Source: Methanosarcinales archaeon (GTDB lineage Archaea; Halobacteriota; Syntropharchaeia; Alkanophagales; Methanospirareceae). From it: a stretch of 9,024 nt of DNA. The position numbers and the translations under genes were made by a program. Location: contig DAOUYX010000050.1 of assembly GCA_030665925.1 (NCBI GenBank), forward strand, positions 1 through 9,024, in the 5' to 3' direction. The notes under the pieces are model-generated. The model searched no databases and was not told where the DNA came from. It worked only from the letters and a program-made list of their open reading frames with translations. This document shows, piece by piece, positions 1 through 6,408 of the stretch (position 1 is the stretch's first letter; each line of letters starts with the position of its first letter).

Positions 1-1859
1 GGTTTCACACCCTGCTTTATCCGGTCATGTAACGCACGCAGTCGCGCATACGTTTTCTCATCCCGAAGATACTCCGCAATCCTCGAGCCGGCATACGCCA
101 TCCAGCCCAGACTATAAATATTGTTGTGAATCTCACCGGGATATGCTCCAAACTGGTCCTTCAACTCAAAGTAGGTATGCTCCTCTATCCACGCGTGCGT
201 GACGATGGCACTGCCCAACGCATGTGCGCCGCTGTACACCCATTCGAGATTGTCGCTCAGGTTGCACGCTATTTCCATCGCATCCTTCACGTTCAGCGGA
301 ATGATCTCCTCACATTTACATAAAAGTAGCAGGAGGTCGAAATCCGATATGTTCGCCCGTCCTTCCTTCTCCATCTCACTTAAAACCCGTATTCCATCCC
401 TCAGTTCAAGTGCCGAGTTCGTGGATAAATATAGCCGCGAGGATAGCGTTCCGAATGGTGTGGGTCGTATTGCATCCCCGTCCAGCGCGATAAAGCCTTC
501 TCTCTCCAGATCCACCAGTATGTCGTCCAGTTCCCCTCTCACAAAGCCCATGTCACCACTATTTTGGTACGCGTAAAAGGTGCTGTTAAGGAAATCGAGG
601 ATTTGCTCCATTCGCCGTGCACCGCCAACGATCGTTGCAAGAATCTGCTCTGTCATCGTCTCTGCCGAGAACCGCGATTCTATTCGTTCTAACTCGCCCT
701 GTATGTAAACGTTCTGTATTTCCTCAAACGCATCCTCGTTTCTCGCTACTATTATTCCCGTTCCATACGCATCGTGCTCAGGCCGCCCGGCACGACCAAA
801 CACCTGCTTCACCCAGAATAACGGCATCGGCTCTATTCCTCTGCCGAAAGTGAAGAACTTATAATTCCTGATTAAAACCACTTTTGCAGGTAACGAGACC
901 CCCATTGCCAACGTCGGTGTGCAACATATCACTTTCAATATCCTATTCCGGAAACTGTCCTCTATCGCTCTTCTCTGCTCCGGATGCAGCCACGAGTTAT
1001 GATACGCAACGCCGCATCGAACTATCTCCGCAAGGTCGTCCACACCGATGTCCACCTTCTCTGCGAGCGCATTCAACCCTTCACTCTTCATCTGCAACTG
1101 CGCGGCGATTTTGCGTGCAAATGATGCCGCACCTCGTTTCGTATTCACGAAAACGAGAATTTGCGAACCGTTCTTTACCTCCGCAAGCACGCGCTCTACT
1201 ATTTCACGGTCGCTCTTCGCCAGAAATACCTCCTCTTTTAAAGGCACCGGTCGCCATTCCGATTGGATTACGCACGCATGCAGCCACTTCCCGAACTCCT
1301 CCACGTTTGCTATGGTCGCGGATAACGCGATGAACCGTGCCGAAGGATTGAAACTCATGAACCGTGCCATTGCGCCTTCTAACCGTGGCCCTCTCTTCTC
1401 CTCGCCAAGCACGTGCACCTCATCCACAACCACCACCGAAATCGTTCTTAACCACGCCGGCTTTAACCGCGTGAGCGAATCCAGCTTCTCCAACGTGAGA
1501 ATTACGATGTCGTACCGTTCAAGATACCGGGAAGAACTTTCATAATCCCCGGTAGATATTCCAACATTTGCAACAGAGCCATATTTGCCCTTAAAATTCT
1601 GATATTTCTCGTATGCTAATGCATTCAAGGGCACGACGTAAAGGCATTTCCCCGATGCTGTTAAAATCGATTGTAACATCGCCAATTCTGCCAACAGCGT
1701 TTTCCCACTTGCCGTGGGGGTAGCGATAACGAAATTCTTGTTAGTGTCGAGCAAGCCTGCTTTTATCGCCTCTTCCTGCGGTGGGTAAAGTTCTTTTATC
1801 GTGCTATTGCCGAAAATAGCGTCCATTTCTCGTTCTAATTTCAAGTCTGATATTTTCAT
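1..1859 (-). CDS. hel308: Hel308 Ski2-type DNA helicase, C-terminus cut by window edge
   Basis: ATP-dependent 3'-5' superfamily 2 helicase, a family known to act at stalled or damaged replication forks in archaea. Translating the minus strand from the ATG at 1859 gives 619 residues before the window ends. Visible parts in order: Q-motif (YPPQEEAI, about 25-32), Walker A ATPTASGKT (46-54), the Hel308-typical stretch YVVPLNALAYEKY (74-86) and ISTGDYES (101-108), motif II DEVH (146-149), motif III SATIAN (180-185), WRPVPL (202-207), motif V region TPTLAMGVSLPA (314-325) and motif VI QVFGRAGRP (352-360). The winged-helix and ratchet domains follow, and the last residues (RIKQGVK) fall near the end of the ratchet domain. 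The final helix-loop-helix, roughly 70 residues in the family, lies outside the window. A GGAG sits five bases before the ATG. Compared with the usual DEIH and QMAGRAGRP motifs it is slightly divergent, so a paralogue is possible. The long plus-strand frames over it are shadows. Confidence 0.93.
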   Translation of the reverse strand, partial: MKISDLKLEREMDAIFGNSTIKELYPPQEEAIKAGLLDTNKNFVIATPTASGKTLLAELAMLQSILTASGKCLYVVPLNALAYEKYQNFKGKYGSVANVGISTGDYESSSRYLERYDIVILTLEKLDSLTRLKPAWLRTISVVVVDEVHVLGEEKRGPRLEGAMARFMSFNPSARFIALSATIANVEEFGKWLHACVIQSEWRPVPLKEEVFLAKSDREIVERVLAEVKNGSQILVFVNTKRGAASFARKIAAQLQMKSEGLNALAEKVDIGVDDLAEIVRCGVAYHNSWLHPEQRRAIEDSFRNRILKVICCTPTLAMGVSLPAKVVLIRNYKFFTFGRGIEPMPLFWVKQVFGRAGRPEHDAYGTGIIVARNEDAFEEIQNVYIQGELERIESRFSAETMTEQILATIVGGARRMEQILDFLNSTFYAYQNSGDMGFVRGELDDILVDLEREGFIALDGDAIRPTPFGTLSSRLYLSTNSALELRDGIRVLSEMEKEGRANISDFDLLLLLCKCEEIIPLNVKDAMEIACNLSDNLEWVYSGAHALGSAIVTHAWIEEHTYFELKDQFGAYPGEIHNNIYSLGWMAYAGSRIAEYLRDEKTYARLRALHDRIKQGVK

Positions 1860-1997
1860 TTCCTCTCCAATCAATGCGAACTCATACTTTTCAGCGTAGC
1901 CCGAAGTTCCTGAACGATAATAACTATATATTACTCTAACATCATTTTCTTTTTCAAAGTATAAGATAATTGGTAAAGTTTCTCGTGAGAACGAAAA
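1860..1997. promoter_or_regulatory. divergent promoter region between hel308 and rpl37ae
   Basis: The 138 bases between two divergent genes are AT-rich. An alternating ctatatatta at 1923-1932 could be a TATA box for either direction, and a second box-like aagtataaga lies at 1957-1966. From the second box a transcript would start only about 10-15 bases before the L37Ae ATG at 1998, giving a nearly leaderless mRNA. The first would give a leader of about 40 bases. No strong Shine-Dalgarno sequence precedes 1998, only a weak GTGAGA. Transcription starts are inferred from the usual archaeal TATA-to-start distance of about 25 bases. Confidence 0.4.
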
Positions 1998-2351
1998 ATG
2001 GCAAGGAAGCAGAAGCGAAAGAAGGGAAGAAAGACGAAATCCGCAGGCAGGTTTGGTGTGAGGTACGGGCGGAAAATAAGGAAAGCGGTTACTGCAATAG
2101 AAGAGCGGACACGAGCAACGCATACGTGCCCTAAATGTGAACGACCGTCAGTGAAAAGGATAGGTACGGGGATATGGAAATGCGCAAAATGCGGCTACAC
2201 GTTCACCGGTGGGACCTATGTTCCACACACGCCATTGGGGATAACCGCACAGAGGACGATCAAGAGGATTGCAGAACGTGGGGCTGAGATCGGCTTGGTA
2301 AGCGAGAAAGAGACGGAAATAGAAGGTGCGGTCAAGGTAGGAGGCGAATAA
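1998..2351 (+). CDS. rpl37ae: 50S ribosomal protein L37Ae (eL43)
   Basis: Zinc-ribbon protein of the large ribosomal subunit, shared by archaea and eukaryotes. The 117-residue product has the family signature SAGRFGVRYGRKIRK (15-29), then a four-cysteine zinc site CPKC (44-47) and CAKC (62-65), then GTYVPHTPLG (72-81). It is longer than many archaeal L37Ae proteins: the N-terminus adds a run of Lys/Arg before SAGRFG, and an acidic tail follows the usual end (about residues 96-117). It starts the plus-strand cluster with rpoP six bases downstream, the usual archaeal neighbour, so the two are probably one transcript. ATG 1998 is chosen because it begins the basic N-terminus directly and the upstream promoter leaves little room for more. 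Confidence 0.95.
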   Translation: MARKQKRKKGRKTKSAGRFGVRYGRKIRKAVTAIEERTRATHTCPKCERPSVKRIGTGIWKCAKCGYTFTGGTYVPHTPLGITAQRTIKRIAERGAEIGLVSEKETEIEGAVKVGGE

Positions 2352-2357
2352 GCACAT

Positions 2358-2501
2358 ATGGGATACTATTGCTTGCGATGTAAAAGGCGGGTAGAAATAC
2401 ACGACGAGGGATACCAGGGGGTACGATGCCCCTACTGTGGCTATCGAGCGTTGCGAAAGGAGCGTCCCACTGTCGTGGTGAAGAAAGTAAAAGCCGAGTG
2501 A
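2358..2501 (+). CDS. rpoP: DNA-directed RNA polymerase subunit P (Rpb12-like)
   Basis: Small zinc-binding subunit of archaeal RNA polymerase, homologous to eukaryotic Rpb12/RPABC4. The frame from ATG 2358 to TGA 2499-2501 encodes 47 residues, which is the normal family size. It has the expected pattern: CLRC at 5-8, then GVRCPYCGYRAL with the second cysteine pair at 24 and 27, then RKERPTVVVKKVKAE, the typical basic C-terminus. It follows rpl37ae after six bases, a neighbour pair conserved in many euryarchaea, which supports co-transcription. It is easily missed because of its size. Confidence 0.95.
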   Translation: MGYYCLRCKRRVEIHDEGYQGVRCPYCGYRALRKERPTVVVKKVKAE

Positions 2502-2516
2502 AAAATTTGGGATTGA

Positions 2517-2531
2517 CTCTGTTTATCTAAA
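2517..2531 (+). promoter_or_regulatory. possible TATA-like box before pcc1
   Basis: The 71-base gap between rpoP and pcc1 contains a TATA-like tttatctaaat at 2521-2531. The usual archaeal spacing would give a transcript start near 2550 and a leader of about 20-25 bases. No Shine-Dalgarno sequence is visible before the pcc1 ATG. It could be an internal promoter, or the genes may simply be read through from rpl37ae. This is a weak call resting on base composition and spacing only. Confidence 0.25.
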
Positions 2532-2572
2532 TGTTTGGTGATCAAACTTTCCTAACGTAAGTAACGTTTGAA

Positions 2573-2839
2573 ATGAAGATTGAAGCAGAATTTGAGTTTG
2601 AAGCTGAGGAAGAGATAGTAAAAACAATCTATGAATCTATAAAAGAGGAGACAGATAGAGGAATAGATAAAAAGCGCTCTTCTGTTGACCTCATCCTTAG
2701 CGGGAATACCTTACGTGTGTATATGCGTGGCGAGGATATAATAAAACTAAGAGCAGTGGCGAATACGTGGCTTCGACTGTTAAAAATAGCAGATGAAATG
2801 GTGCATGTGGTGAAAGAATGCGGCACGCATGGTTTCTGA
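2573..2839 (+). CDS. pcc1: KEOPS complex subunit Pcc1
   Basis: Small dimer-forming subunit of the KEOPS complex, which works with Kae1, Bud32 and Cgi121 to place the threonylcarbamoyl group on A37 of ANN-decoding tRNAs. The 88-residue product has the family layout: a first beta strand (MKIEAEFEFE), a helix (about residues 13-27), the strand pair VDLILSGNTLRVYMRGED (38-55), and the C-terminal helix RAVANTWLRLLKIADEMV (60-77). That helix matches the Pcc1 pattern of an LRA-type start and a conserved N..LR core. It lies after rpl37ae and rpoP, a known archaeal neighbourhood. The only plausible start is ATG 2573. The 3' end overlaps the next gene by 22 bases, implying translational coupling. Confidence 0.85.
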   Translation: MKIEAEFEFEAEEEIVKTIYESIKEETDRGIDKKRSSVDLILSGNTLRVYMRGEDIIKLRAVANTWLRLLKIADEMVHVVKECGTHGF

Positions 2840-2997
2840 GCGGAATACCAGCATTGGTGTTTGTATTACTGAGCCTACTCATTCTTTTGGGCATATTATG
2901 GCTGATACTCAGACTATTGCCGTATATCATTCTAACGCTTGTAATTTTGATTTTGGTTCTTGTTTTACTGCATTTTCTGTGGAGAGCGTTCAGCTGA
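2818..2997 (+). CDS. 59-residue two-helix membrane protein overlapping pcc1
   Basis: A short frame from ATG 2818 to TGA 2995-2997. After the N-terminal MRHAWFLSGIP, about 45 residues are almost entirely Leu, Ile and Val, long enough for two membrane helices (about 12-33 and 36-54). A short break at residues 32-36 (RLLPY) separates them, and the end is basic-aromatic (LWRAFS). The start lies inside pcc1, overlapping its last 22 bases in another frame, so translation is probably coupled. I do not recognise a family, and no catalytic residues are visible. In several euryarchaea the slot after pcc1 is taken by prefoldin beta; here no prefoldin is seen. A competing frame on the same strand (2829-3158) gives a composition unlike a real protein. 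Confidence 0.65.
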   Translation: MRHAWFLSGIPALVFVLLSLLILLGILWLILRLLPYIILTLVILILVLVLLHFLWRAFS

Positions 2998-3221
2998 TAA
3001 ATTTTGAGAGGGAAAGTCGTTCTCAAGAAGACGGACAAACTTTTCAGGTATTAATTAATCACTTTTCAACAATACCTCATTTCATTGCGTTAAAGTATCA
3101 TAATGTGCCGGGGTATTGCAGGGAAAAATTGTCACCGCGATTGTGGCTGGTGTATTGATAGATTTAAATAGAGCTGGAAACAAAATAAGATAAAACGAAG
3201 GCGCAATGGCGGGAGAGGAAG
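2998..3221 (+). promoter_or_regulatory. intergenic region with TATA-like box for the two-component genes
   Basis: The gap holds no convincing gene. The clear signal is tttaaata at 3163-3170, a good archaeal box A that would start transcription near 3195. This gives a leader of about 25 bases that contains the ribosome site GGGAGAGGA (3211-3219) just before the response regulator ATG at 3222. An out-of-frame ATG at 3206 opens an 11-codon frame that ends at 3241 inside the gene; it is probably chance. The rest (2998-3160) shows no strong hairpin or T-run terminator. Confidence 0.5.
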
Positions 3222-3734
3222 ATGCGATTAGACACCAATGACCGGGAAATTGTTGAAATGCTACAAAAAGATGCTACGCTCTCGTACGGAGTGATAGCAG
3301 AGAGATTAGGTCTAACAGAGCGCGAAGTGGAGGAAAGAATTAGCAGACTTTCTGACATCAGAACCAAGATTCTAATAGTTGATGACGAACCGGACACTGT
3401 GTTACCGCTGAAGAGGGCGTTGGAAATAGAGAACTTCAATGTCATCGAAGCTCAAGACGGTGTCGAGGCACTGGAAAGGGTGAGTGCGGAGACTCCTGAT
3501 TTGATTCTTCTCGATTTGATGCTGCCCAAGCTAAACGGGTTCGAGGTATGTCAGCGGCTGAAACAGGATGAAGCAACGAGTTCCATTCCGATAATTATGC
3601 TCACCGCAAAGAGCGAGACTTCTGACAAGATCGAAGGCATTGAAATCGGTGCCGATGACTACGTTACAAAACCGTTTAACTTAGATGAATTGAAGGCGAG
3701 GATAAAGGCTGTTCTGCGCAGAACGGCTCCTTAA
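3222..3734 (+). CDS. response regulator: N-terminal Lrp/AsnC-like HTH fused to a receiver domain
   Basis: Phosphorelay response regulator of 170 residues. Residues 3-44 read as the helix-turn-helix of the Lrp/AsnC family: LDTNDREIVEMLQKDA, then LSYGVIAERLGLTEREVEERI. The effector-binding RAM domain of Lrp proteins is absent. The receiver domain fills 48-168: acidic pair D54-D55 in ILIVDDEPD, phospho-acceptor D98 in LILLDLMLPK, switch T128 in IIMLTA, and K150 in DDYVTKPF. All residues needed for phosphorylation are present. The usual order in OmpR- or NarL-type regulators is receiver first and HTH last, so this order is unusual. The ATG at 3222 is supported by GGGAGAGGA two to ten bases upstream. 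It lies 53 bases before the histidine kinase, its probable partner. DNA binding by the HTH is inferred from pattern only. Confidence 0.85.
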   Translation: MRLDTNDREIVEMLQKDATLSYGVIAERLGLTEREVEERISRLSDIRTKILIVDDEPDTVLPLKRALEIENFNVIEAQDGVEALERVSAETPDLILLDLMLPKLNGFEVCQRLKQDEATSSIPIIMLTAKSETSDKIEGIEIGADDYVTKPFNLDELKARIKAVLRRTAP

Positions 3735-3787
3735 AGAGGCATTTAGTCCCGCAAATAGAATACATACTGGTAAGGAAGTCGAGGTAA

Positions 3788-5524
3788 ATGAAGGTAAAGA
3801 TAGACAATATAGTGATTATTCTTGTAATCTGCGTCATCCTTATCTGCGTTGTAACTTTGCTGGGTTTCAAGTCCCACGGAGAAGTGGAAGATCTCGTGCA
3901 GCAGCAATTCAATGAGCAGCAGTTGATGCTGGCAAGACAGGCGGCTTTAGGCATCGAGGGATTCGCAGATGAGCGTGTAACCATTATAGAAATACTTGCC
4001 CGGGATAGGTCTGGTGACTCAATTAGCGACATAACGGGGTGCTTTAAGACAATCTACGAGGAAACCAGCGGTTTTTACAGTATCGAGTTTATTGATGCGA
4101 ATGGTGTGGTGGTGTACGGCTACCCGGAACATAGTGCACCGGTTGGATATGACCTGTATGCGGAGAACATGAGCGGCACATTCGATTCGGCACGGGACAA
4201 AAGAGAAACGAATATCTCCAGTCCAACACCACTATTCGAGGGGGGATTGGGCTCATTCATCTGGGTTCCCGTATATGAGGAAGAAGAATTCAAGGGTGTC
4301 ATCCTCGCCATTATACGAACGACCACCATCACAGACCGATTTCTCGAACCAATCATGCAGGACAGAACGGGGTATGTGTACCTGATAGACAATAAGGGAA
4401 AATCGCTCTACGATGGTACGAGAAGAGAAGCAATCGGTAAAAACTACATCAAGATGCTGAGCGAAGATAACGATGCATGGCTGAAAATTCTCAACGAGCA
4501 GATGAACGGCTCTGAAGGGACTGCTGTTTACTTCGATGAAGGATCGAGGTCAGAACAGATCGTGGCGTATGCGCCAGTACGATGGCGTGACCAATTATGG
4601 TCAGTTGCCATATCTGTACCGGCAAGCGAAGTTGATCATTTGATACAATCGGTTTATACCAAGCAGATGACCTTTTTAGGCATAGTCATCGCAATCATCC
4701 TGTGTGGAAGCCTCGGATTAATCGTGATGTTCTCCCGGTGGAACAAAACGCTGGAAGCGGAGGTAAAATCGAAGACAGGCGATCTGATTCAATCGAATAA
4801 AGAACTCGCACTGGCAAACGAACGGCTCAAAGAACTGGATAAATTAAAATCAGACTTTGTTTCCATGGTATCGCATGAACTCAAGACACCGCTTGCTGCC
4901 ATGAGAACATCAGCGCAAGTACTTGAAGTAGCAGACATCAATACAGAGACGAAGGGAGAAATGCTGGACATTATTCTCAGGAACATGGACCGTCAGACGA
5001 ACCTTGTTAATGACCTGCTGGACCCGTCCCGAATAGAATCTGGCAGAATGGAATTGAAGTTCGAGAAACTATCGCTGGATTCGATAATTGCGGATTCTGT
5101 AGAAAGTGTGAGGCAGACCGCCTTTGAAAAGGGCATAGCACTGGACGTCGAACTACCGGAAGATCTCTCTTCGGTTAAGGCGGATCGAGAAAAGCTCACT
5201 CCGGTAATCATAAACCTCCTTAATAACGCCATTAAATTCACGTCGAGGAGCGGAGAAATCAGCATAAAAGCCAGAGAGTTGAACGGGCAGGTAGAAGTCA
5301 GGGTCAGCGACACAGGGATTGGTATCCCGCCAGAAGACCTGGATAGGGTGTTCGACAAGTTTTACCAGGTTGACAGCACGCTGACCAGAGAAGCGGGTGG
5401 AACTGGCCTCGGACTTGCGATATGCAAGGGTATAATTGAAGCCCACAACGGGCATGTGTGGGCGGAGAGCGAACTTGGTAAGGGAAGTACTTTTATCTTC
5501 ACGCTGGAGAAGTGGAGTGGGTGA
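3788..5524 (+). CDS. membrane sensor histidine kinase with extracellular Cache-type domain
   Basis: Sensor kinase of 578 residues. A first membrane helix (about 8-27) is followed by a large outside domain (about 30-292) whose two strand-rich parts, FYSIEFIDANGVVVYGYPE and GYVYLIDNKGKSLYDG, resemble a double Cache ligand sensor. A second membrane helix (about 296-315) leads through a short coiled coil (319-355) into HisKA. The phospho-accepting His is H363 in SHELKTP. The ATPase domain has an N-box with N476 and N480, G1 box DTGIGIP (508-514), F-box DKFYQVD and G2 box GGTGLGLA (537-544), so catalysis should be intact. There is no HAMP or PAS domain between membrane and kinase core. ATG 3788 has GAGGT two bases upstream. 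The signal is unknown. The likely phosphate target is the response regulator encoded just before it. Confidence 0.93.
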   Translation: MKVKIDNIVIILVICVILICVVTLLGFKSHGEVEDLVQQQFNEQQLMLARQAALGIEGFADERVTIIEILARDRSGDSISDITGCFKTIYEETSGFYSIEFIDANGVVVYGYPEHSAPVGYDLYAENMSGTFDSARDKRETNISSPTPLFEGGLGSFIWVPVYEEEEFKGVILAIIRTTTITDRFLEPIMQDRTGYVYLIDNKGKSLYDGTRREAIGKNYIKMLSEDNDAWLKILNEQMNGSEGTAVYFDEGSRSEQIVAYAPVRWRDQLWSVAISVPASEVDHLIQSVYTKQMTFLGIVIAIILCGSLGLIVMFSRWNKTLEAEVKSKTGDLIQSNKELALANERLKELDKLKSDFVSMVSHELKTPLAAMRTSAQVLEVADINTETKGEMLDIILRNMDRQTNLVNDLLDPSRIESGRMELKFEKLSLDSIIADSVESVRQTAFEKGIALDVELPEDLSSVKADREKLTPVIINLLNNAIKFTSRSGEISIKARELNGQVEVRVSDTGIGIPPEDLDRVFDKFYQVDSTLTREAGGTGLGLAICKGIIEAHNGHVWAESELGKGSTFIFTLEKWSG

Positions 5525-5717
5525 TAAGCCTGATCGGCACAGTCGATTTTTCCAGTGAAATTGCTATATCCTTGAATTTCACCGCAGAGCACGCGGAGAA
5601 CGCAGAGGTATCAGAAAAACCAGCAAGGATTGAAACAGTCTAAAAACTCAGCGTACTCTGTGCTCTCCGCGGTGATAAATCACTAGATTTTTAGACAGTG
5701 CCAGCCTGATCAAATGC
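5525..5717. terminator. probable bidirectional termination region
   Basis: The kinase gene and the minus-strand winged-helix gene converge on this gap. T-runs that could end archaeal transcripts occur on both strands: T5 at 5547-5551 and 5688-5692 on the plus strand, and T5 on the minus strand opposite 5615-5619 and 5642-5646. The palindromic repeat in the middle could form a hairpin in either transcript. This is inferred from arrangement and sequence alone. Confidence 0.4.
5579..5675. repeat. imperfect palindromic repeat between convergent genes
   Basis: The left arm (5579-5607) and right arm (5647-5675) are inverted, interrupted copies of each other. They share TCACCGC, then GAGCAC, then ACGC-GAG, separated by a 39-base middle. 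The left arm carries a CGCAGAG-type tandem motif (accgcagagcacgcggag) of a kind I recall as a dispersed repeat in many genomes. Outside the arms lie direct copies of AGCCTGATC (5527-5535, 5703-5711) and inverted GGCACAGTC / GACAGTGCC (5536-5544, 5694-5702, one mismatch), which may mark the limits of a small mobile repeat. No coding frame is seen. Confidence 0.6.
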
Positions 5718-6002
5718 TCATTCACCCATGATCTTCTCTAAATCACCATAAAATCGTATCAATAACCGGATTATCTCGCTATCCTCATTTAGCGTAAAAG
5801 TTCTAATCTGCTTGCCTACTCTACTTTCCTTTACCACATCCAGTTTTAAAAGTGGCTCGATTACTCGTGCAACGCTGGAATGAGAAAGCCCTGTCTCCTC
5901 TGCAATGCCGGACAGATACGTTGTAGTGCCACAATTTCTTATTAAATACTCCAGGACGACGAGCTGTGCGTTTCTTCCAAATATCTTCTCAAATTCGTTC
6001 AT
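5718..6002 (-). CDS. small winged helix-turn-helix transcriptional regulator
   Basis: A 94-residue protein that is almost only a DNA-binding domain. The first helix is FGRNAQLVVLEYLIRN (8-23). The HTH proper is YLSGIAEETGLSHSSVARVIEPLLKLDVV (29-57), with recognition helix around SHSSVARVIEPL. A wing follows (ESRVGKQIRTFTLN, 59-72), then a C-terminal helix that may form a dimer. It belongs to the broad ArsR/MarR-like group; I cannot name a subfamily and see no ligand or metal site. It is transcribed away from the RHH-permease operon at 6196 and shares its 193-base control region, so a role in regulating that operon, itself, or both is plausible. No Shine-Dalgarno sequence precedes the ATG at 6002. 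Confidence 0.8.
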   Translation of the reverse strand: MNEFEKIFGRNAQLVVLEYLIRNCGTTTYLSGIAEETGLSHSSVARVIEPLLKLDVVKESRVGKQIRTFTLNEDSEIIRLLIRFYGDLEKIMGE

Positions 6003-6018
6003 CGGTACTGATTTGTTT

Positions 6019-6035
6019 TTTAGCGGAATTTAGCG
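6019..6035. promoter_or_regulatory. tandem TTTAGCG sites in the regulator leader
   Basis: TTTAGCG occurs at 6019-6025 and again at 6029-6035, exactly ten bases apart, so both face the same side of the helix. Read on the minus strand this is CGCTAAA twice, 17-33 bases before the winged-helix start codon. A related GCTAAAA lies in the loop region of the palindrome at 6093-6099. They may be half-sites for a regulator; the evidence is repetition and spacing only. Confidence 0.3.
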
Positions 6036-6080
6036 ATGAATAGTTAGCCATACCAATATTTCGAACTACCTCTTTTTATT

Positions 6081-6108
6081 CTTTTCGGTTTTGCTAAAAA
6101 TCGAAAAG
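6081..6108. promoter_or_regulatory. 12-bp-arm palindrome abutting the TATA box, probable operator
   Basis: The arms cttttcggtttt (6081-6092) and aaaatcgaaaag (6097-6108) are complementary except for one G-T position, around the loop gcta. The right arm ends directly against the TATA-like cttaaatag at 6109, where TFB and TBP would bind. A bound dimer there would block or recruit the transcription machinery. It lies between divergent genes, so a terminator role is unlikely. Candidate binders are the adjacent winged-helix protein or the RHH proteins. Confidence 0.55.
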
Positions 6109-6117
6109 CTTAAATAG
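6109..6117 (+). promoter_or_regulatory. TATA-like box of the RHH-permease operon
   Basis: The sequence cttaaatag matches the archaeal box A pattern. A start about 25 bases downstream would fall near 6140, where a perfect inverted repeat begins. The leader to the first ATG (6196) would be about 55 bases and contains GAGGTGA at 6180-6186 as ribosome site. Confidence 0.5.
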
Positions 6118-6139
6118 GGATGTTGGACTATTAATAAAC

Positions 6140-6165
6140 AGGTTCGCATAAAAAAAGGCGAACCT
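6140..6165. promoter_or_regulatory. perfect 8-bp inverted repeat at the presumed transcription start
   Basis: AGGTTCGC (6140-6147) and GCGAACCT (6158-6165) are exact inverted copies separated by ten bases of mostly A. The location is about 25 bases after the TATA-like box. As DNA it could be an operator overlapping the start site. As RNA it would form a hairpin at or near the 5' end of the mRNA. The centre-to-centre distance of the arms (18 bases) fits a protein touching two successive helical turns, as RHH regulators may do. Confidence 0.5.
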
Positions 6166-6195
6166 TTAGATATAAAAAGAGGTGAAGAAAAAAAG

Positions 6196-6408
6196 ATGGG
6201 AAAAGAAGAAGGGATGAAGAGAATGAATGGTAAAAGTTTGGTAGAGATGAAAATACCTGCAGAAGAAGTCGAAAACGTAGATGAGCTTGTTAGAGAGGGA
6301 TATTATGGGAGCAGAAGCGATGCAATACAAGATATAATCAGACGCGGTGCGGTGCAGCTTAGATCGAGATACTGTTTTGTTAAAGCAGAAGGAGGTGATA
6401 GAAAATGA
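6196..6408 (+). CDS. ribbon-helix-helix (CopG-like) protein, copy 1
   Basis: A 70-residue protein of the ribbon-helix-helix fold, whose members form dimers and bind operator DNA with a two-stranded ribbon. The ribbon strand is KSLVEMKIP (13-21), helix A is EEVENVDELVREG (23-35), the turn is YYGSRS, and helix B is DAIQDIIRRGAVQLRSR (42-58). It has no nickel-binding C-terminal domain, so it is not NikR. The longer start at 6196 is chosen because GAGGTGA lies about nine bases upstream; an internal ATG at 6214 lines up with the start of copy 2. The stop overlaps the permease start (ATGA, 6405-6408), and GGAGGTGAT at 6391-6399 serves the permease. It may be an autoregulator of the operon or an antitoxin-like partner; no toxin is visible. 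Confidence 0.85.
   Translation: MGKEEGMKRMNGKSLVEMKIPAEEVENVDELVREGYYGSRSDAIQDIIRRGAVQLRSRYCFVKAEGGDRK
6261..6326 (+). repeat. 66-base direct repeat, copy 1
   Basis: Identical base for base to 7141-7206. The repeat covers the end of the ribbon strand, all of helix A and the start of helix B of the two RHH genes. Sequences on both sides are similar but not identical. Confidence 0.95.

Noticed and set aside
126..1545. Several long plus-strand frames opposite hel308
   Set aside because: They are antisense shadows of a helicase whose motifs run continuously through the minus strand; their compositions (many Ser, Arg, His, Pro) do not resemble real proteins.
2554..2568. AACGT / ACGTT inverted pair before pcc1
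   Set aside because: Arms of five bases with five between them are expected by chance in AT-rich sequence.
2829..3158. 109-residue plus-strand frame after pcc1
   Set aside because: It is the wrong frame of the hydrophobic 59-residue gene, has mixed composition without domains, and starts without a ribosome site.
3206..3241. 11-codon frame before the response regulator as a possible leader peptide
   Set aside because: It overlaps the real start in another frame, shows no regulatory codons, and probably results from the chance ATG in front of the GGGAGAGGA site.
5579..5675. CRISPR array or leader
   Set aside because: Only one inverted pair is present, with no regularly spaced direct repeats and no cas genes.
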